Shown: positions 18,304 through 28,136, counted from the first letter of the stretch. The stretch: DNA of 64,000 nucleotides from Alteromonas sp. C1M14 (GCF_018860965.1 NZ_JAHKQF010000005.1:116204-180203); one strand, 5' to 3'. The notes: generated by a model from the sequence alone, not told the origin. Numbers and translations: made by a program.

Positions 18304-19404
18304 ATGACCATCGCTGCCAACGTACCACACCTCTCGGCGGATATTCGGCATAATTGGACTTCTGATGAAGTTCAGCAACTTTTTTCTATGCCATTCAACG
18401 ATTTACTTTTTAAGGCGCAAACTGTTCATCGGCAGTATTTTGATCCAAATGAAGTGCAGGTAAGCACACTGTTATCGATTAAAACTGGCGCGTGTCCAGA
18501 AGACTGTAAATATTGCCCACAAAGTGCCCGTTACGATACAGGGCTAGAGAAAGAACGCTTACTGGAAATTGAAAAAGTAATAGAGCGGGCCAAAGAAGCA
18601 AAAGCCACAGGCTCCACCCGTTTTTGTATGGGGGCAGCTTGGCGTAACCCTCGTGAAAGGGATATGCCTTATGTCACCAAAATGGTTGAAGAAGTGAAAA
18701 AACTGGGGCTTGAAACCTGCATGACCCTGGGGATGCTTAGCCGTGAACAGGCCATTGCTCTTAAACAAGCGGGTTTAGATTATTACAATCACAACCTTGA
18801 TACATCGCCGGAATTTTACGGCGATATTATTACTACCCGAACCTATGATGATCGCCTAAACACCTTACAAAACGTACGGGATGCCGGCATGAACGTATGC
18901 TCTGGTGGCATTGTGGGCATGGGCGAGTCTGCCTCTGATCGCGCGGGACTATTAATACAACTGGCGAATTTGCCTGAGCACCCTCAAAGTGTGCCTATCA
19001 ATATGTTGGTAAAGGTAGAGGGAACGCCGTTAGATAATGTGGACGATCTTGAGCCTTTTGAGTTTATTCGTACCATTGCTATCGCCCGAATTATGATGCC
19101 TGCGTCACACGTTCGCCTTTCTGCTGGTCGTGAAAACATGAACGAACAGATGCAGGCACTGTGCTTTATGGCCGGCGCAAACTCTATTTTTTATGGCTGT
19201 AAATTACTGACTACCTCGAACCCCGATACTCACGAAGATGTATTGTTATTTAAAAAATTGGGGATCAATGCTGAACGCACCCGTGATTTTTCTGATGAAG
19301 CCCATGAACAAGCCTTACAGGAAGAAATCGCCGCCCAGCCTAGTGCTGCGGATTTGTTTTATGACGCCACAGCAACGAAAACGCCGTCAGTGACGGAGGT
19401 GTAA
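18304..19404 (+). CDS. bioB: Biotin synthase (radical SAM)
   Basis: 366 residues. The radical-SAM cluster CxxxCxxC is Cys64, Cys68 and Cys71 in the motif [17 protein letters not shown], and the family's [23 protein letters not shown] and SAGRENM blocks follow. It inserts sulfur into dethiobiotin, the last step of biotin synthesis. First gene of bioBFCD; its TAA overlaps the bioF ATG (TAATG). Confidence 0.98.
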   Translation: MTIAANVPHLSADIRHNWTSDEVQQLFSMPFNDLLFKAQTVHRQYFDPNEVQVSTLLSIKTGACPEDCKYCPQSARYDTGLEKERLLEIEKVIERAKEAKATGSTRFCMGAAWRNPRERDMPYVTKMVEEVKKLGLETCMTLGMLSREQAIALKQAGLDYYNHNLDTSPEFYGDIITTRTYDDRLNTLQNVRDAGMNVCSGGIVGMGESASDRAGLLIQLANLPEHPQSVPINMLVKVEGTPLDNVDDLEPFEFIRTIAIARIMMPASHVRLSAGRENMNEQMQALCFMAGANSIFYGCKLLTTSNPDTHEDVLLFKKLGINAERTRDFSDEAHEQALQEEIAAQPSAADLFYDATATKTPSVTEV

Positions 19405-20561
19405 TGGCATTTGATTTTATCAGTGCCAGGGTAGCGGAAAAAAGTGCCGCAGGTTACTTGCGTGCTCGCACCTGTGTCGAATACGAAAAAGACGGCATTA
19501 TTTGTGTGGATGGTGCCCACTACCTCAATTTTGCCAGCAATGACTATTTGGGCATGCGACAACATGAAGGTGTGTTGCAAAGCTGGGTAGAAGGCTTAGC
19601 CCAATTTGGTGCTGGTAGTGGCGCTTCACCGCTGGTAACGGGCTATACCCAGGCTCATGCTGCGTTAGAAGGCTACCTTGAAAGCCATTTAAACCGCGAC
19701 GCGGTGTTGTTGTTTAACTCGGGGTTTGCCGCTAATCAGGCCATTTGCCAGGCGTTATTAAAAGACAATACCCGGGTGCTCGCCGACAAATACATGCATG
19801 CCTCTTTTATTGATGGGGCGTTGGCTTCCCAAGCCCCTTTTCGCCGTTTTGCTCATAACGATATGTCACATCTTGCTACCTTGTTAGAAAAAGGGGAAGG
19901 CGACTGTTTAGTGGCAACCGAAGGGGTATTTAGTATGGACGGCGATGTGCCCCCAGTGTCCGAGTTGGTTTCATTGTGTCAAACGCACAACGCTTGGCTG
20001 ATGCTAGACGATGCACACGGTTTTGGCGTGTTGGGCGAAAACGGGTTAGGCACAGCCGAGCTCGATGGACTGTCCCAGCATGCGTTACCTGTTCTTATGG
20101 GCACGTTTGGTAAAGCGGTAGGCACTGCCGGTGCGTTCGTTGCTGGTAGTCAGGCTTTTATTAATTATCTAATTAATGAGGCGCGGCATTATATTTATTC
20201 CACGGCCATGCCGGCGGCACAAGCCGTGGCCACCTTGTATTCTCTTACGGCCATCGCCGCCGGAGATGAAAGGCAAAAGCTGTTTGACAATATCGCTCTT
20301 TTTCGTCGGTTAATTAAAGACAGTGGGTTAACGGTAGCTGCATCTGACAGTGCCATACAGCCCGTACTAACCGACGGGCCAATGCAAGCCATGGCACTGT
20401 CGAAGGCCCTTCGGGAACGAGGCATTTGGGTACCGGCTATTCGTTATCCCACCGTACCTAAAGGCACCGACCGCCTGCGTATTACCTTAAGTGCCAGCCA
20501 TAATGAGCAGGATATTCGCGCCTTGGTCGACGCATTACAATTAGCTCGAGATACCCTATGA
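19404..20561 (+). CDS. bioF: 8-amino-7-oxononanoate synthase
   Basis: 385 residues, a PLP-dependent alpha-oxoamine synthase. Recognisable blocks are NFASNDYLG near the N terminus, GSGASPLVTGYTQAH, the DDAHGFGVLGENG segment, and the PLP lysine in LMGTFGKAVGTAGAF. It condenses pimeloyl-ACP with alanine to KAPA. It overlaps bioB by one base and bioC by four bases (ATGA), so translation is coupled through the operon. Confidence 0.97.
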   Translation: MAFDFISARVAEKSAAGYLRARTCVEYEKDGIICVDGAHYLNFASNDYLGMRQHEGVLQSWVEGLAQFGAGSGASPLVTGYTQAHAALEGYLESHLNRDAVLLFNSGFAANQAICQALLKDNTRVLADKYMHASFIDGALASQAPFRRFAHNDMSHLATLLEKGEGDCLVATEGVFSMDGDVPPVSELVSLCQTHNAWLMLDDAHGFGVLGENGLGTAELDGLSQHALPVLMGTFGKAVGTAGAFVAGSQAFINYLINEARHYIYSTAMPAAQAVATLYSLTAIAAGDERQKLFDNIALFRRLIKDSGLTVAASDSAIQPVLTDGPMQAMALSKALRERGIWVPAIRYPTVPKGTDRLRITLSASHNEQDIRALVDALQLARDTL

Positions 20562-21352
20562 ACCTGCTTCAAGGTAGCCAACCCCAGGAGCATGATCATC
20601 GCCGACAAGCCATTGCAAAACGTTTTGGTCGGGCGGCACTAAGCTATGATGAAAATGCAACGGTACAATCGAAAATAGCCCAGCACACCCAGTCGTTAAT
20701 GGTAAATTTGTGTGACCAACGCATTGTAGATATAGGTTGTGCCACCGGGCGTGAAACCGTAAAACTTGTCGCGGCCAACAATCAGGTGGTGGGGGTGGAT
20801 ATTTCCCCGGCCATGGTAAGCGCGGCAAGCCAGCGTTATCCGCAACTGACTTTTGTACAGGGTGATGCCGAGAGCTTGCCGTTTCCCGCCGGCTCCTTTC
20901 AATGTGTGTATTCTTCCATGGCTTTGCAATGGGTTGCCTCACCGGCTCAGGCGATCAGTGAAATTTCCCGAGTGTTAGGTGCCGGTGGAACGGCTCACCT
21001 TGCCATCATGGTTGCTGATTCTCTGCACGAGTTAGTGATAGCAAAGCAACGGGCCAATATGGCACCTACGGTGAATCAGCTGTTTACGCCGCAACAGTGG
21101 ATGGCAGCGCTGCTAGCCTCGCCACTTGCCGTTCACTTTAATCAAGTGCGGCAATACGAAGATTATCATCGCAATATTCGCAGTTTGTTACGCTCCATCA
21201 CAAAGGTAGGAGCCGGACTGTCGTTAGGGAACACCCAAAGCTCACCACTTCGTCGCCAGCAATTACAACAGTTAGAGCATGTTTTTGCCAAAGATGAACA
21301 GGGTAACTTAAAGGTGACCTACCAAGTTTTACATTTAATATTGGAAAAATAA
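20558..21352 (+). CDS. bioC: Malonyl-ACP O-methyltransferase
   Basis: 264 residues with a class I SAM-dependent methyltransferase core: IVDIGCATGRETVKL (SAM-binding glycine loop), VVGVDISPAM, GDAESLPF and the BioC-typical SSMALQWVASPAQAI. It methylates malonyl-ACP so that fatty-acid enzymes can build pimeloyl-ACP. The matching pimeloyl esterase (BioH or an analogue) is not adjacent and must be elsewhere. Confidence 0.94.
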   Translation: MNLLQGSQPQEHDHRRQAIAKRFGRAALSYDENATVQSKIAQHTQSLMVNLCDQRIVDIGCATGRETVKLVAANNQVVGVDISPAMVSAASQRYPQLTFVQGDAESLPFPAGSFQCVYSSMALQWVASPAQAISEISRVLGAGGTAHLAIMVADSLHELVIAKQRANMAPTVNQLFTPQQWMAALLASPLAVHFNQVRQYEDYHRNIRSLLRSITKVGAGLSLGNTQSSPLRRQQLQQLEHVFAKDEQGNLKVTYQVLHLILEK

Positions 21353-21355
21353 TTC

Positions 21356-22030
21356 ATGGCCAGTTATTTCGTCACCGGTACCGATACTGAAATCGGTAAA
21401 ACATTTGTGACATCTCAATTATTGCGCACTGGCGCAGACGCGGGTTTATCCACATTAGGCTATAAGCCAGTTTCTGCCGGTTGTGAGTTAATTGATGGGG
21501 TTTACAGTAATGAAGACGCCCGCGCCATTAAAGCAGCATCGTCTGTGTCTGCGCCTTTAGAGCAGATTAATCCCATTGCCTTATTGCCGCCCATTGCCCC
21601 TCATATTGCTGCACAACAAGCCGGCGTGACCATCACCGAAGACGCCATTGTTCAAGGTTATCAGCAATTGCAAACCTACCAGCCTGACTTATTGCTGATG
21701 GAAGGCGCGGGGGGCTGGAAGTTGCCTTTAGCCGAGAACCTGTGGATGCCTGAGGTTGTCAAAGCCTTGTCGTTAGAGGTGATCTTAGTGGTGGGCATGC
21801 GCTTAGGGTGCCTTAATCATGCACTGCTTACCGCCGATGCCATTTTACGTGATGGCTTGAAGCTAAAAGGCTGGGTGGCTAATCAGCTTGATCCGGCCAT
21901 GCCGGTGTATACAGAAAACCTACAAACGCTAAAAAACAGTATGCCCGCGCCCTTATTAGCCGAGCTACCGTTTAATCCGTCGAAGGAAAGTCTGCAAGGA
22001 CTTAGCTCACTGGTGCAAAAACTCGCTTAA
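21356..22030 (+). CDS. bioD: Dethiobiotin synthetase
   Basis: 224 residues. The P-loop is GTDTEIGKT (residues 8-16), followed by GYKPVSAGC and the MEGAGGWKLPL block that binds the substrate carbamate/ATP. It closes the ureido ring of DAPA with CO2 and ATP. Last gene of bioBFCD, three bases after bioC; its 3' end overlaps the convergent peptidase gene by 24 bases. Confidence 0.96.
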   Translation: MASYFVTGTDTEIGKTFVTSQLLRTGADAGLSTLGYKPVSAGCELIDGVYSNEDARAIKAASSVSAPLEQINPIALLPPIAPHIAAQQAGVTITEDAIVQGYQQLQTYQPDLLLMEGAGGWKLPLAENLWMPEVVKALSLEVILVVGMRLGCLNHALLTADAILRDGLKLKGWVANQLDPAMPVYTENLQTLKNSMPAPLLAELPFNPSKESLQGLSSLVQKLA

Positions 22031-22720
22031 ATCGTCACCCTCGTGCATGTCCTTTTTATGCTCGCCCAAAAAAATCACACCGGACTTTCCTTTTAGCGAT
22101 AAGGCATTGTCACTCAATAGCAGCGCACTGCCTTCACGAATTCCCAATACTGGGGTGAGGGGGTTTAATGCGGTGAATTCTGCTAACCGTTGATCGCGGG
22201 TTTCGCCATTAAACCCCGGCGGCTGATAATTAGAGTAGTGAGGGTTAATTTGGCACTGCACAAAGGCCAAGCTGTCGAAAGAGGGCGGTTGGGTAATGGG
22301 CATATCGTTAGTGGTACGTATTGTGGTGCCACAGATATTCGAACCGGCGCTCCAGCCAATATAAGGAAGCCCTTTGGCCACTGCCTGTTTGAGGGGGGCC
22401 ATTAATTCAAATTGATACAAGGTGGCCAGCAGATTAAAGGTATTTCCTCCCCCCACTAATACAGCTTGTTTGTTTTCATAGGCAGCATGAATTGCTTGCA
22501 CCGGATCACTTAATGTATGTAGCCCTGTTATCTTGCACTCAGGTAGCGCATGGCGCACTTTTTGTGTGTACTCATCCCAGCTGATGGTAACACCGGCGTA
22601 TGGAACAAATAGAATGTCGCGAATAGTGCCTAAGTGTGTAAAAATGTGCGGCCTTCCGTGGGCAAGGTATTCTTCATCATCGGCTCGCGAGCTGCTGAGC
22701 ATAAGAACATGTGCTGACAT
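22007..22720 (-). CDS. pepE: Dipeptidase E-like serine peptidase (family S51)
   Basis: About 237 residues from the ATG at 22720, which has GGAG five bases upstream; the frame stays open to 22747. The catalytic serine lies in the GWSAGSNI nucleophile elbow, preceded by the VLVGGGNTFNLLATLY block typical of PepE. By family it cleaves N-terminal aspartyl dipeptides in the cytoplasm. The C-terminal end overlaps bioD on the other strand. Confidence 0.9.
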   Translation of the reverse strand: MSAHVLMLSSSRADDEEYLAHGRPHIFTHLGTIRDILFVPYAGVTISWDEYTQKVRHALPECKITGLHTLSDPVQAIHAAYENKQAVLVGGGNTFNLLATLYQFELMAPLKQAVAKGLPYIGWSAGSNICGTTIRTTNDMPITQPPSFDSLAFVQCQINPHYSNYQPPGFNGETRDQRLAEFTALNPLTPVLGIREGSALLLSDNALSLKGKSGVIFLGEHKKDMHEGDDLSEFLHQ

Positions 22721-22816
22721 TGGGGCTCCGTAAATCAAAAAAGACACCTATAATACGCCATTGGATCGCCAATGTTTAGTCTGGGTGATTGTGTATATTG
22801 TTTATAAAGGTTAGCT

Positions 22817-23293
22817 ATGACTAAAAAAACGTCAGTATTGTTTGTCTGTTTGGGCAACATTTGTCGTTCTCCCACTGCGGAAGCTGTATTTCGACATAAA
22901 GCGCTTGAGGCAGGTCTCGATATCGACATTGATTCGGTAGGCACCCACGGATACCACATTGGCAGTCCGCCGGATAAACGATCTCGGGCCACCGGAGAAC
23001 AACGGGGATATTCTTTTGATGGTCTTAAATGTCGCCGTTTAGACGATGAAGATTTCGTCAAATTCGATTATATTCTAGCCATGGATAGCAGTAATTATGA
23101 CAACCTGCTAAAGCTTTGCGAAGACGACGAAGCGAAGCATAAAATACGTTACTTCCTTGATTTTGCACAAGGCGATGAAAAAGAAGTGCCAGATCCTTAT
23201 TACGGCGGTAAGCAAGGGTTTGAACTGGTGTTAGATCTTATCGAAAAAGCTTCGGACGGATTAATCAAACACTTACAGTCTCAGTCTACATAG
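22817..23293 (+). CDS. Low-molecular-weight protein tyrosine phosphatase
   Basis: 158 residues. The CX5R signature is CLGNICRS (Cys11, Arg17), followed by a second active-site element with the general-acid Asp in VPDPYYGG near residue 128. It is the single-domain cytosolic type, not clustered with exopolysaccharide kinase genes, so a general phosphatase role is more likely than capsule control (inference). Confidence 0.92.
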   Translation: MTKKTSVLFVCLGNICRSPTAEAVFRHKALEAGLDIDIDSVGTHGYHIGSPPDKRSRATGEQRGYSFDGLKCRRLDDEDFVKFDYILAMDSSNYDNLLKLCEDDEAKHKIRYFLDFAQGDEKEVPDPYYGGKQGFELVLDLIEKASDGLIKHLQSQST

Positions 23294-23382
23294 GCAAGGG
23301 AACGTATAGGTAAACGGTTTGGCCGCAATTGAGTACAATTTAACAGCACGACCCTTGGGGACGGCTATTTTTGTGTTAATAT

Positions 23383-23403
23383 TCACTTCGGTGTTTGAAG
23401 TGA
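23383..23403 (+). repeat. Inverted repeat in the DAHP synthase upstream region
   Basis: TCACTTC and GAAGTGA are separated by seven bases within the 312-bp gap before the DAHP synthase gene. No T-run follows. It may form a transcript hairpin or be a regulator site; no consensus that I know fits. Confidence 0.35.
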
Positions 23404-23521
23404 TACAACGAAGCAGAAATGCACTCTTATCGGCGCGGGCCATGAGTACTTAATCCAACCTTTCTAGGCCAGTCGTGACAACTTCCAACCAACACCCTAC
23501 TTTTTATAGGCCTAGTGCCTT

Positions 23522-23609
23522 TGATACCAAGGAGATGGTGTCACTCAATCGTCCATGGGACATTTATCTGTACGGGCCATCGCTGTCAATTAATGAGGAG
23601 AAAGCGTGA
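23522..23609 (+). promoter_or_regulatory. Candidate leader ORF and hairpin coupled to DAHP synthase
   Basis: A 24-codon reading frame (23535-23609) ends in a TGA that overlaps the GTG start of the DAHP synthase gene as GTGA. Its central residues W8, D9, I10, Y11, L12 and Y13 are rich in aromatic end-products of the pathway. A 7-bp hairpin (TGATACC/GGTGTCA, 23522-23543) presents AAGGAG in its loop; that ribosome site is too close to the ATG (0 bases) and slightly close to the following GTG (3 bases). This could be a leader peptide or chance. Confidence 0.35.
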
Positions 23610-24946
23610 ACAACTGGCAACCCGACAGCTGGAGAAGTAAACCAATTCTGCAGCAACCTGAATACGACAATCAGGAACAAGTAAACGACGTTGAAAATAA
23701 GCTAAGTTCTTATCCACCTTTGGTATTTGCTGCGGAGACACGAGAGCTACGTAGACAACTTGGCGAAGTGTGCCAAGGTAAAGGCTTTTTGCTACAGGGT
23801 GGCGATTGTGCCGAGTCGTTTTCTGAATTTAACGCGCCAAAAATTCGCGACACCTTTAAAGTTTTGTTGCAAATGGCCATTGTGATGACCTTTGCTGGGC
23901 GTTGTCCAGTCACCAAAGTGGCGCGTATGGCAGGGCAGTATGCTAAGCCCCGTTCTTCAAATTTTGAAACCATTGATGGTGTGACCTTACCAAGCTACCG
24001 TGGCGATATTATCAATAGCTTTGAGTTTACCGAGCAAGCCCGTCGCCCTGATCCATCACGCCTGTTAGATGCTTACCATCGTAGTGCGTCCACCTTGAAC
24101 TTATTACGGGCCTTTGCCCAAGGTGGATTAGCAGATCTAAACGAAGTGAATCGATGGAACATGGCGTTTGTTGAACACAACCCGTTAAAAGATCGCTACA
24201 AGGATATGGCCAGCCGTATTCAAGACGCCATCGAGTTTATGAAGGTTATCGGGCTAAATGCATTAAATACGCCAGCGCTCCATGAAACAACCTTGTTTAC
24301 ATCACATGAAGCCTTGTTACTGAATTACGAACAGGCTTTAACGCGCACAGACACCCTTACCGGTAAGCCTTATAACTGCTCTGCCCATATGGTGTGGATT
24401 GGTGAGCGGACCCGTCAATTGGATCATGCGCATATCGAATTTTTCCGTGGTATTCACAACCCCATCGGGGTAAAAGTGGGGCCGACCATGGATGAAGATG
24501 AACTGATCAATCTAGTTGATGTATTAAACCCATTAAATGATCCTGGCCGTCTTACCTTGATCACCCGAATGGGTGCCGATAAGTTAGAGAAAAACTTACC
24601 CCGTTTGCTGCGCCGCGTGAAAGCGGAAGGCCGAGAAGTGGTGTGGAGTTCTGATCCTATGCATGGCAACACATTTAAAGCATCTAGTGGCTATAAAACC
24701 CGTAACTTCGATGCCATTTTAAGTGAAATACGCCAGTTCTTTGCTGCCCATAAAGCAGAAGGCACCCATGCAGGTGGTGTGCATCTTGAAATGACCGGTC
24801 AACACGTCACCGAATGTACCGGTGGTGCGTATGCCATTTCAGATGATGATCTTAAACAAGCTTATAAAACCCAGTGTGATCCCCGTTTAAACGCCGATCA
24901 AGTACTGGAAATGGCCTTTCTTGTGGCCGATCATTTGCGCAAGTAA
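23606..24946 (+). CDS. Class II 3-deoxy-7-phosphoheptulonate synthase
   Basis: 446 residues of the plant/Pseudomonas-type (AroA-II) DAHP synthase, not the AroF/G/H type of E. coli. Key blocks are [11 protein letters not shown] (metal cysteine), [39 protein letters not shown] and the metal histidine in [10 protein letters not shown]. It condenses PEP with erythrose-4-phosphate, the entry to aromatic synthesis. The GTG start is supported by GAGGAG five bases upstream and an in-frame TGA at 23594. A possible leader ORF precedes it. Confidence 0.95.
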   Translation: MNNWQPDSWRSKPILQQPEYDNQEQVNDVENKLSSYPPLVFAAETRELRRQLGEVCQGKGFLLQGGDCAESFSEFNAPKIRDTFKVLLQMAIVMTFAGRCPVTKVARMAGQYAKPRSSNFETIDGVTLPSYRGDIINSFEFTEQARRPDPSRLLDAYHRSASTLNLLRAFAQGGLADLNEVNRWNMAFVEHNPLKDRYKDMASRIQDAIEFMKVIGLNALNTPALHETTLFTSHEALLLNYEQALTRTDTLTGKPYNCSAHMVWIGERTRQLDHAHIEFFRGIHNPIGVKVGPTMDEDELINLVDVLNPLNDPGRLTLITRMGADKLEKNLPRLLRRVKAEGREVVWSSDPMHGNTFKASSGYKTRNFDAILSEIRQFFAAHKAEGTHAGGVHLEMTGQHVTECTGGAYAISDDDLKQAYKTQCDPRLNADQVLEMAFLVADHLRK

Positions 24947-24959
24947 GTGTGACCTACCC

Positions 24960-24991
24960 AATACGCTGGTGATTTACATCGCCAGCGTATT
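24960..24991. terminator. Bidirectional hairpin between DAHP synthase and DUF3820 genes
   Basis: AATACGCTGG and CCAGCGTATT form a perfect 10-bp stem with a 12-base loop in the 47-bp gap between two convergent genes. T-runs are short on both sides, so it is a probable but not strong terminator. Confidence 0.6.
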
Positions 24992-24993
24992 GT

Positions 24994-25212
24994 TCAATCG
25001 TCTGTAAGTAACGGCGACGCAAGTGCTTCTAAACCATTCAATTTAATTTCATAAATCAATGCCAACTGTTTTCCTAACGTTCCCTGGGGAAAGCCTTGTT
25101 TGTTAAACCACACTAAATAAGGCTCTGGTAAATAAAATAGTTTTCGGCCAGCGTATTTGCCAAAGGGCATGGTGGTATTGACCGCTTTTTTTAATGCTGC
25201 GGGATCCATCAT
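24994..25212 (-). CDS. DUF3820 family small protein
   Basis: 72 residues with the family hallmark MPFGKYAGRKLFYLPEPYLVWFNKQGFPQGTLGKQL. The fold is small and soluble; proteins of this family have been called quorum-regulated virulence factors, but a biochemical role is not established to my knowledge. It follows the Atm1-type ABC gene by two bases and is certainly in the same transcript. Confidence 0.85.
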   Translation of the reverse strand: MMDPAALKKAVNTTMPFGKYAGRKLFYLPEPYLVWFNKQGFPQGTLGKQLALIYEIKLNGLEALASPLLTDD

Positions 25213-25214
25213 CG

Positions 25215-27035
25215 CTATTCCTTATTACTTTGTTGCATGTGCCACAGTTTTGCATAATCGCCATGGGTGGCAAGCAAGTCAGCGTGAGTACCTTGCTCGG
25301 TAATTTCACCGGCGTTCATTACCAGTATGTTGTCAGCGTCGGTAATGGTGGATAACCGATGCGCAATAACTAAGCTGGTATGGTTGGATGCTAGTGCCGT
25401 TAAGGCATGTAAGATTGCGTGTTCAGAGCCGCTATCTAATGACGAGGTAGCTTCGTCGAACACCAGTATGGGGGCGTTTTTTAACAGTGCCCGGGCAATG
25501 GCGACCCGCTGCTTCTCGCCACCGGATAGTTTTAATCCTCGCTCGCCCACGCGAGTATTGGCTTTGTCGGGTAATTGGGCAATAAACTCAGACAAGTGAG
25601 CCGTGTTAATGGCATTTTCGATGTCAGCATCGCTGGCATCAGGAGCGCCATAGCGAATATTTTCGTAAAGGGTATCGTTAAACAAGACGGTGTCTTGAGG
25701 CACAATGCCTAGCTGCTTTCGAACGGAAGCTTGATTTACCTGCGCTATGTTTGTACCGTCAATAAAAATGCTGCCTGCGGTGGTATCGTAAAAGCGAAAT
25801 AACAATTTGATGATGGTGGACTTTCCTGCACCGCTGGCACCCACAATGGCGGTTTTTTTCCCTGCGGGCAGGGTAAAGTTTAATTTTTTCAAAATTGGGC
25901 GCTCGGCAGAGTAGCCAAAGCTAACATCACGAAATTCGATTTGTGCGCGGGTGACGGTTAGGTCAGGGGCTTGGGGATCATCTTGTACACTTGGCTTGGT
26001 GGCCAACAGGGTAAACATGTTATCGATATTGGCCATGGCGCCACGGATTTCTCTGTATACAAAACCAAGAAAGTTCAACGGCATGAATATTTGCATGGTA
26101 AAGGCATTAATGAGTACAAAATCACCAATGGTCATTTCGCCTTGGGCCACGCCGTTTGCAGCATTTGCCAACATGGCGGTCATGGCACTAGCGATAATAA
26201 AAGCCTGTCCCCCATTTAGGGCAAACAATGACAGCCTGTTTTTACGTCGGGCAACTTCCCATTGTGCTAACTCCTGATCGTACCGACCGGCCTCATATTG
26301 TTCGTTGTTAAAATATTTTACGGTTTCAAAATTCAGCAAGCTGTCTACTGCTCGTGAATGGGTTGTTGAATCGGCTTCGTTCATGGCTTTGACAAACCGT
26401 GTGCGCCAATTGGTGGTTTTCATCGAATACAGCACATACGCAATGACCGAGCAGAGTATAATGGCCGCATAAGACACGCCGTATTTTACCAGCAACAGCC
26501 CCACGACTACGGCAATTTCCAATAGAGTCGGGCCAATATTAAACACCAAAAAGCGCATCAAAAAACTGATGCCAGTGATACCCCGTTCTATATCTCGGGA
26601 AAGCCCGCCGGTTTGACGATTAAGGTGAAAGGTAAGATCTAAACTGTGCAGGTGATTAAAGACGTTTAAACCCATACGCCGCATCGCACGTTCTGTTACC
26701 CGGCCAAATAAGGTATCTCGAATTTCGCCGATGATCACGTTTAATAGCCGTAACGTGCCGTAGGCTACTATCAGGGCTACGGGTACAGCTACCAGGCCCG
26801 TTGAAGGGTCTTGGGTGTTAAGGTCATCGACCACGTGCTTAAGTACAAAGGGCAAGCCAATCCCCGCCATTTTTGCTAATACTAGGCAGCCTAGGGCAAA
26901 TACAATTCGGGTTTTGAATTCCAATAAATAGGGCCATAACTGCCCTAGAGCGTGCCAGCGAACAGGGGTATCAGGTGGCACAGTAAAACGAGACGGTCTC
27001 ATAAAGTGTGGTGCTGTATGCTTCAGTGTAAGCAT
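25215..27035 (-). CDS. Atm1/HMT1-type ABC exporter (fused membrane and ATPase domains)
   Basis: 606 residues: a six-helix exporter membrane domain (residues ~40-330) and one nucleotide-binding domain with Walker A GASGAGKST, signature LSGGEKQRVAIARAL and Walker B ILVFDEATSSLDS. Sequence around FNNEQYEAGRYDQ and the overall form fit the Atm1/ABCB7 group, which exports glutathione-linked sulfur or metal compounds. It would work as a homodimer in the inner membrane. AGGA lies four bases before the ATG. DUF3820 is its operon partner. Confidence 0.88.
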   Translation of the reverse strand: MLTLKHTAPHFMRPSRFTVPPDTPVRWHALGQLWPYLLEFKTRIVFALGCLVLAKMAGIGLPFVLKHVVDDLNTQDPSTGLVAVPVALIVAYGTLRLLNVIIGEIRDTLFGRVTERAMRRMGLNVFNHLHSLDLTFHLNRQTGGLSRDIERGITGISFLMRFLVFNIGPTLLEIAVVVGLLLVKYGVSYAAIILCSVIAYVLYSMKTTNWRTRFVKAMNEADSTTHSRAVDSLLNFETVKYFNNEQYEAGRYDQELAQWEVARRKNRLSLFALNGGQAFIIASAMTAMLANAANGVAQGEMTIGDFVLINAFTMQIFMPLNFLGFVYREIRGAMANIDNMFTLLATKPSVQDDPQAPDLTVTRAQIEFRDVSFGYSAERPILKKLNFTLPAGKKTAIVGASGAGKSTIIKLLFRFYDTTAGSIFIDGTNIAQVNQASVRKQLGIVPQDTVLFNDTLYENIRYGAPDASDADIENAINTAHLSEFIAQLPDKANTRVGERGLKLSGGEKQRVAIARALLKNAPILVFDEATSSLDSGSEHAILHALTALASNHTSLVIAHRLSTITDADNILVMNAGEITEQGTHADLLATHGDYAKLWHMQQSNKE

Positions 27036-27167
27036 GGTATCCTAATCAGGCAGTTAAACAAAATGACGTATTTGAAAGTTTGATCTGTTTTAACTGGTCT
27101 ATGTCGTTATTATCGTTTTTCCTTTGGCATCGTTTTATTTTCAGTGTCACCAGATTGGAGTGTTTTA

Positions 27168-28136
27168 TTGTTACAAGATAGCTTCGGCCGGAAGTTTCAT
27201 TATTTGCGACTGTCAGTAACAGAGGCTTGTAATTTCAAATGCCAGTACTGCTTGCCTGACGGTTATAAAGGCCCCTCTGAAAGCAGTTTCCTTTCTGTAC
27301 CTGAAATTCGTACTTTGGTGACAGCCTTTGCGCGCCTTGGGACGTCGAAAGTCAGGATCACCGGTGGCGAGCCTAGTTTACGTCGGGATTTTCCTGACAT
27401 CATCCGTTTGTGCCGACAAACCGAAGGTATTAAAACCATTGCTACCACCACCCATGGCGGTCGTTTGGCTAAAGATGCTTTGGCTTGGAAAGAAGCCGGT
27501 TTAGATCAGGTCAATGTGAGTATCGATAGCCTTGATCCCCGTTTGTTTGCCGATATCACCGGGCAAAATAAATTAACAGAAATTTTAAAAGGGGTAGACC
27601 GGGCGCTGGAAGTAGGGCTGCGGGTGAAAGTTAACACTGTGCTGCTCAAAGGGTTTGCCGGTAAACAGTTGCAAGAATTTAAAGATTGGTTAGTGCAAAC
27701 CCCTGTGACGTTGCGTTTTATCGAATTGATGGAAACCGGCGATCATCCTCAGTTTTTCAATCAACAACATCTATCGGGCTTACCGTTTAAATCTCAGCTA
27801 CTTGATGAAGGCTGGTCGCCCGTGATCCGCACGCAAGATGCAGGCCCGGCTGAAGAATTTCATCACCCGGATTTCGCCGGCCGTATTGGTTTAATTTTGC
27901 CGTACAGTAAAGATTTTTGTAGCACATGTAATCGCCTTCGAGTGGCGGCAAACGGTAAGTTACACTTGTGTCTTTTCAGCGAACATGGTCTTGATATTCG
28001 CCCTTGGCTGAAAGAGGGAGATGTAGATGCGCTGATGGTGCATTTGCAAACGCTACTCGGTCAAAAACACGCTACTCATTACCTTCATGATGGCAACACT
28101 GGGGCAACTTCCCACTTGGCAATGCTAGGCGGTTAG
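27168..28136 (+). CDS. moaA: GTP 3',8-cyclase MoaA-like radical SAM enzyme
   Basis: About 322 residues. Two iron-sulfur clusters are visible: the radical-SAM CxxxCxxC (Cys21, Cys25, Cys28 in TEACNFKCQYCLP) and the C-terminal GTP-side cluster (FCSTCNRLRVAANGKLHLCLF). It makes the first molybdenum-cofactor intermediate. I prefer the TTG at 27168, with GGAG seven bases upstream; an in-frame GTG at 27144 would add eight residues. No other molybdopterin gene is in the window; a GNAT gene follows five bases later. Confidence 0.9.
   Translation: MLQDSFGRKFHYLRLSVTEACNFKCQYCLPDGYKGPSESSFLSVPEIRTLVTAFARLGTSKVRITGGEPSLRRDFPDIIRLCRQTEGIKTIATTTHGGRLAKDALAWKEAGLDQVNVSIDSLDPRLFADITGQNKLTEILKGVDRALEVGLRVKVNTVLLKGFAGKQLQEFKDWLVQTPVTLRFIELMETGDHPQFFNQQHLSGLPFKSQLLDEGWSPVIRTQDAGPAEEFHHPDFAGRIGLILPYSKDFCSTCNRLRVAANGKLHLCLFSEHGLDIRPWLKEGDVDALMVHLQTLLGQKHATHYLHDGNTGATSHLAMLGG

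Noticed and set aside
23419..23445. Eight-codon frame (MHSYRRGP) before the DAHP synthase as a leader peptide
   Set aside because: Only one aromatic residue, no convincing ribosome site and no paired terminator/antiterminator; the later frame at 23535 is the better candidate.
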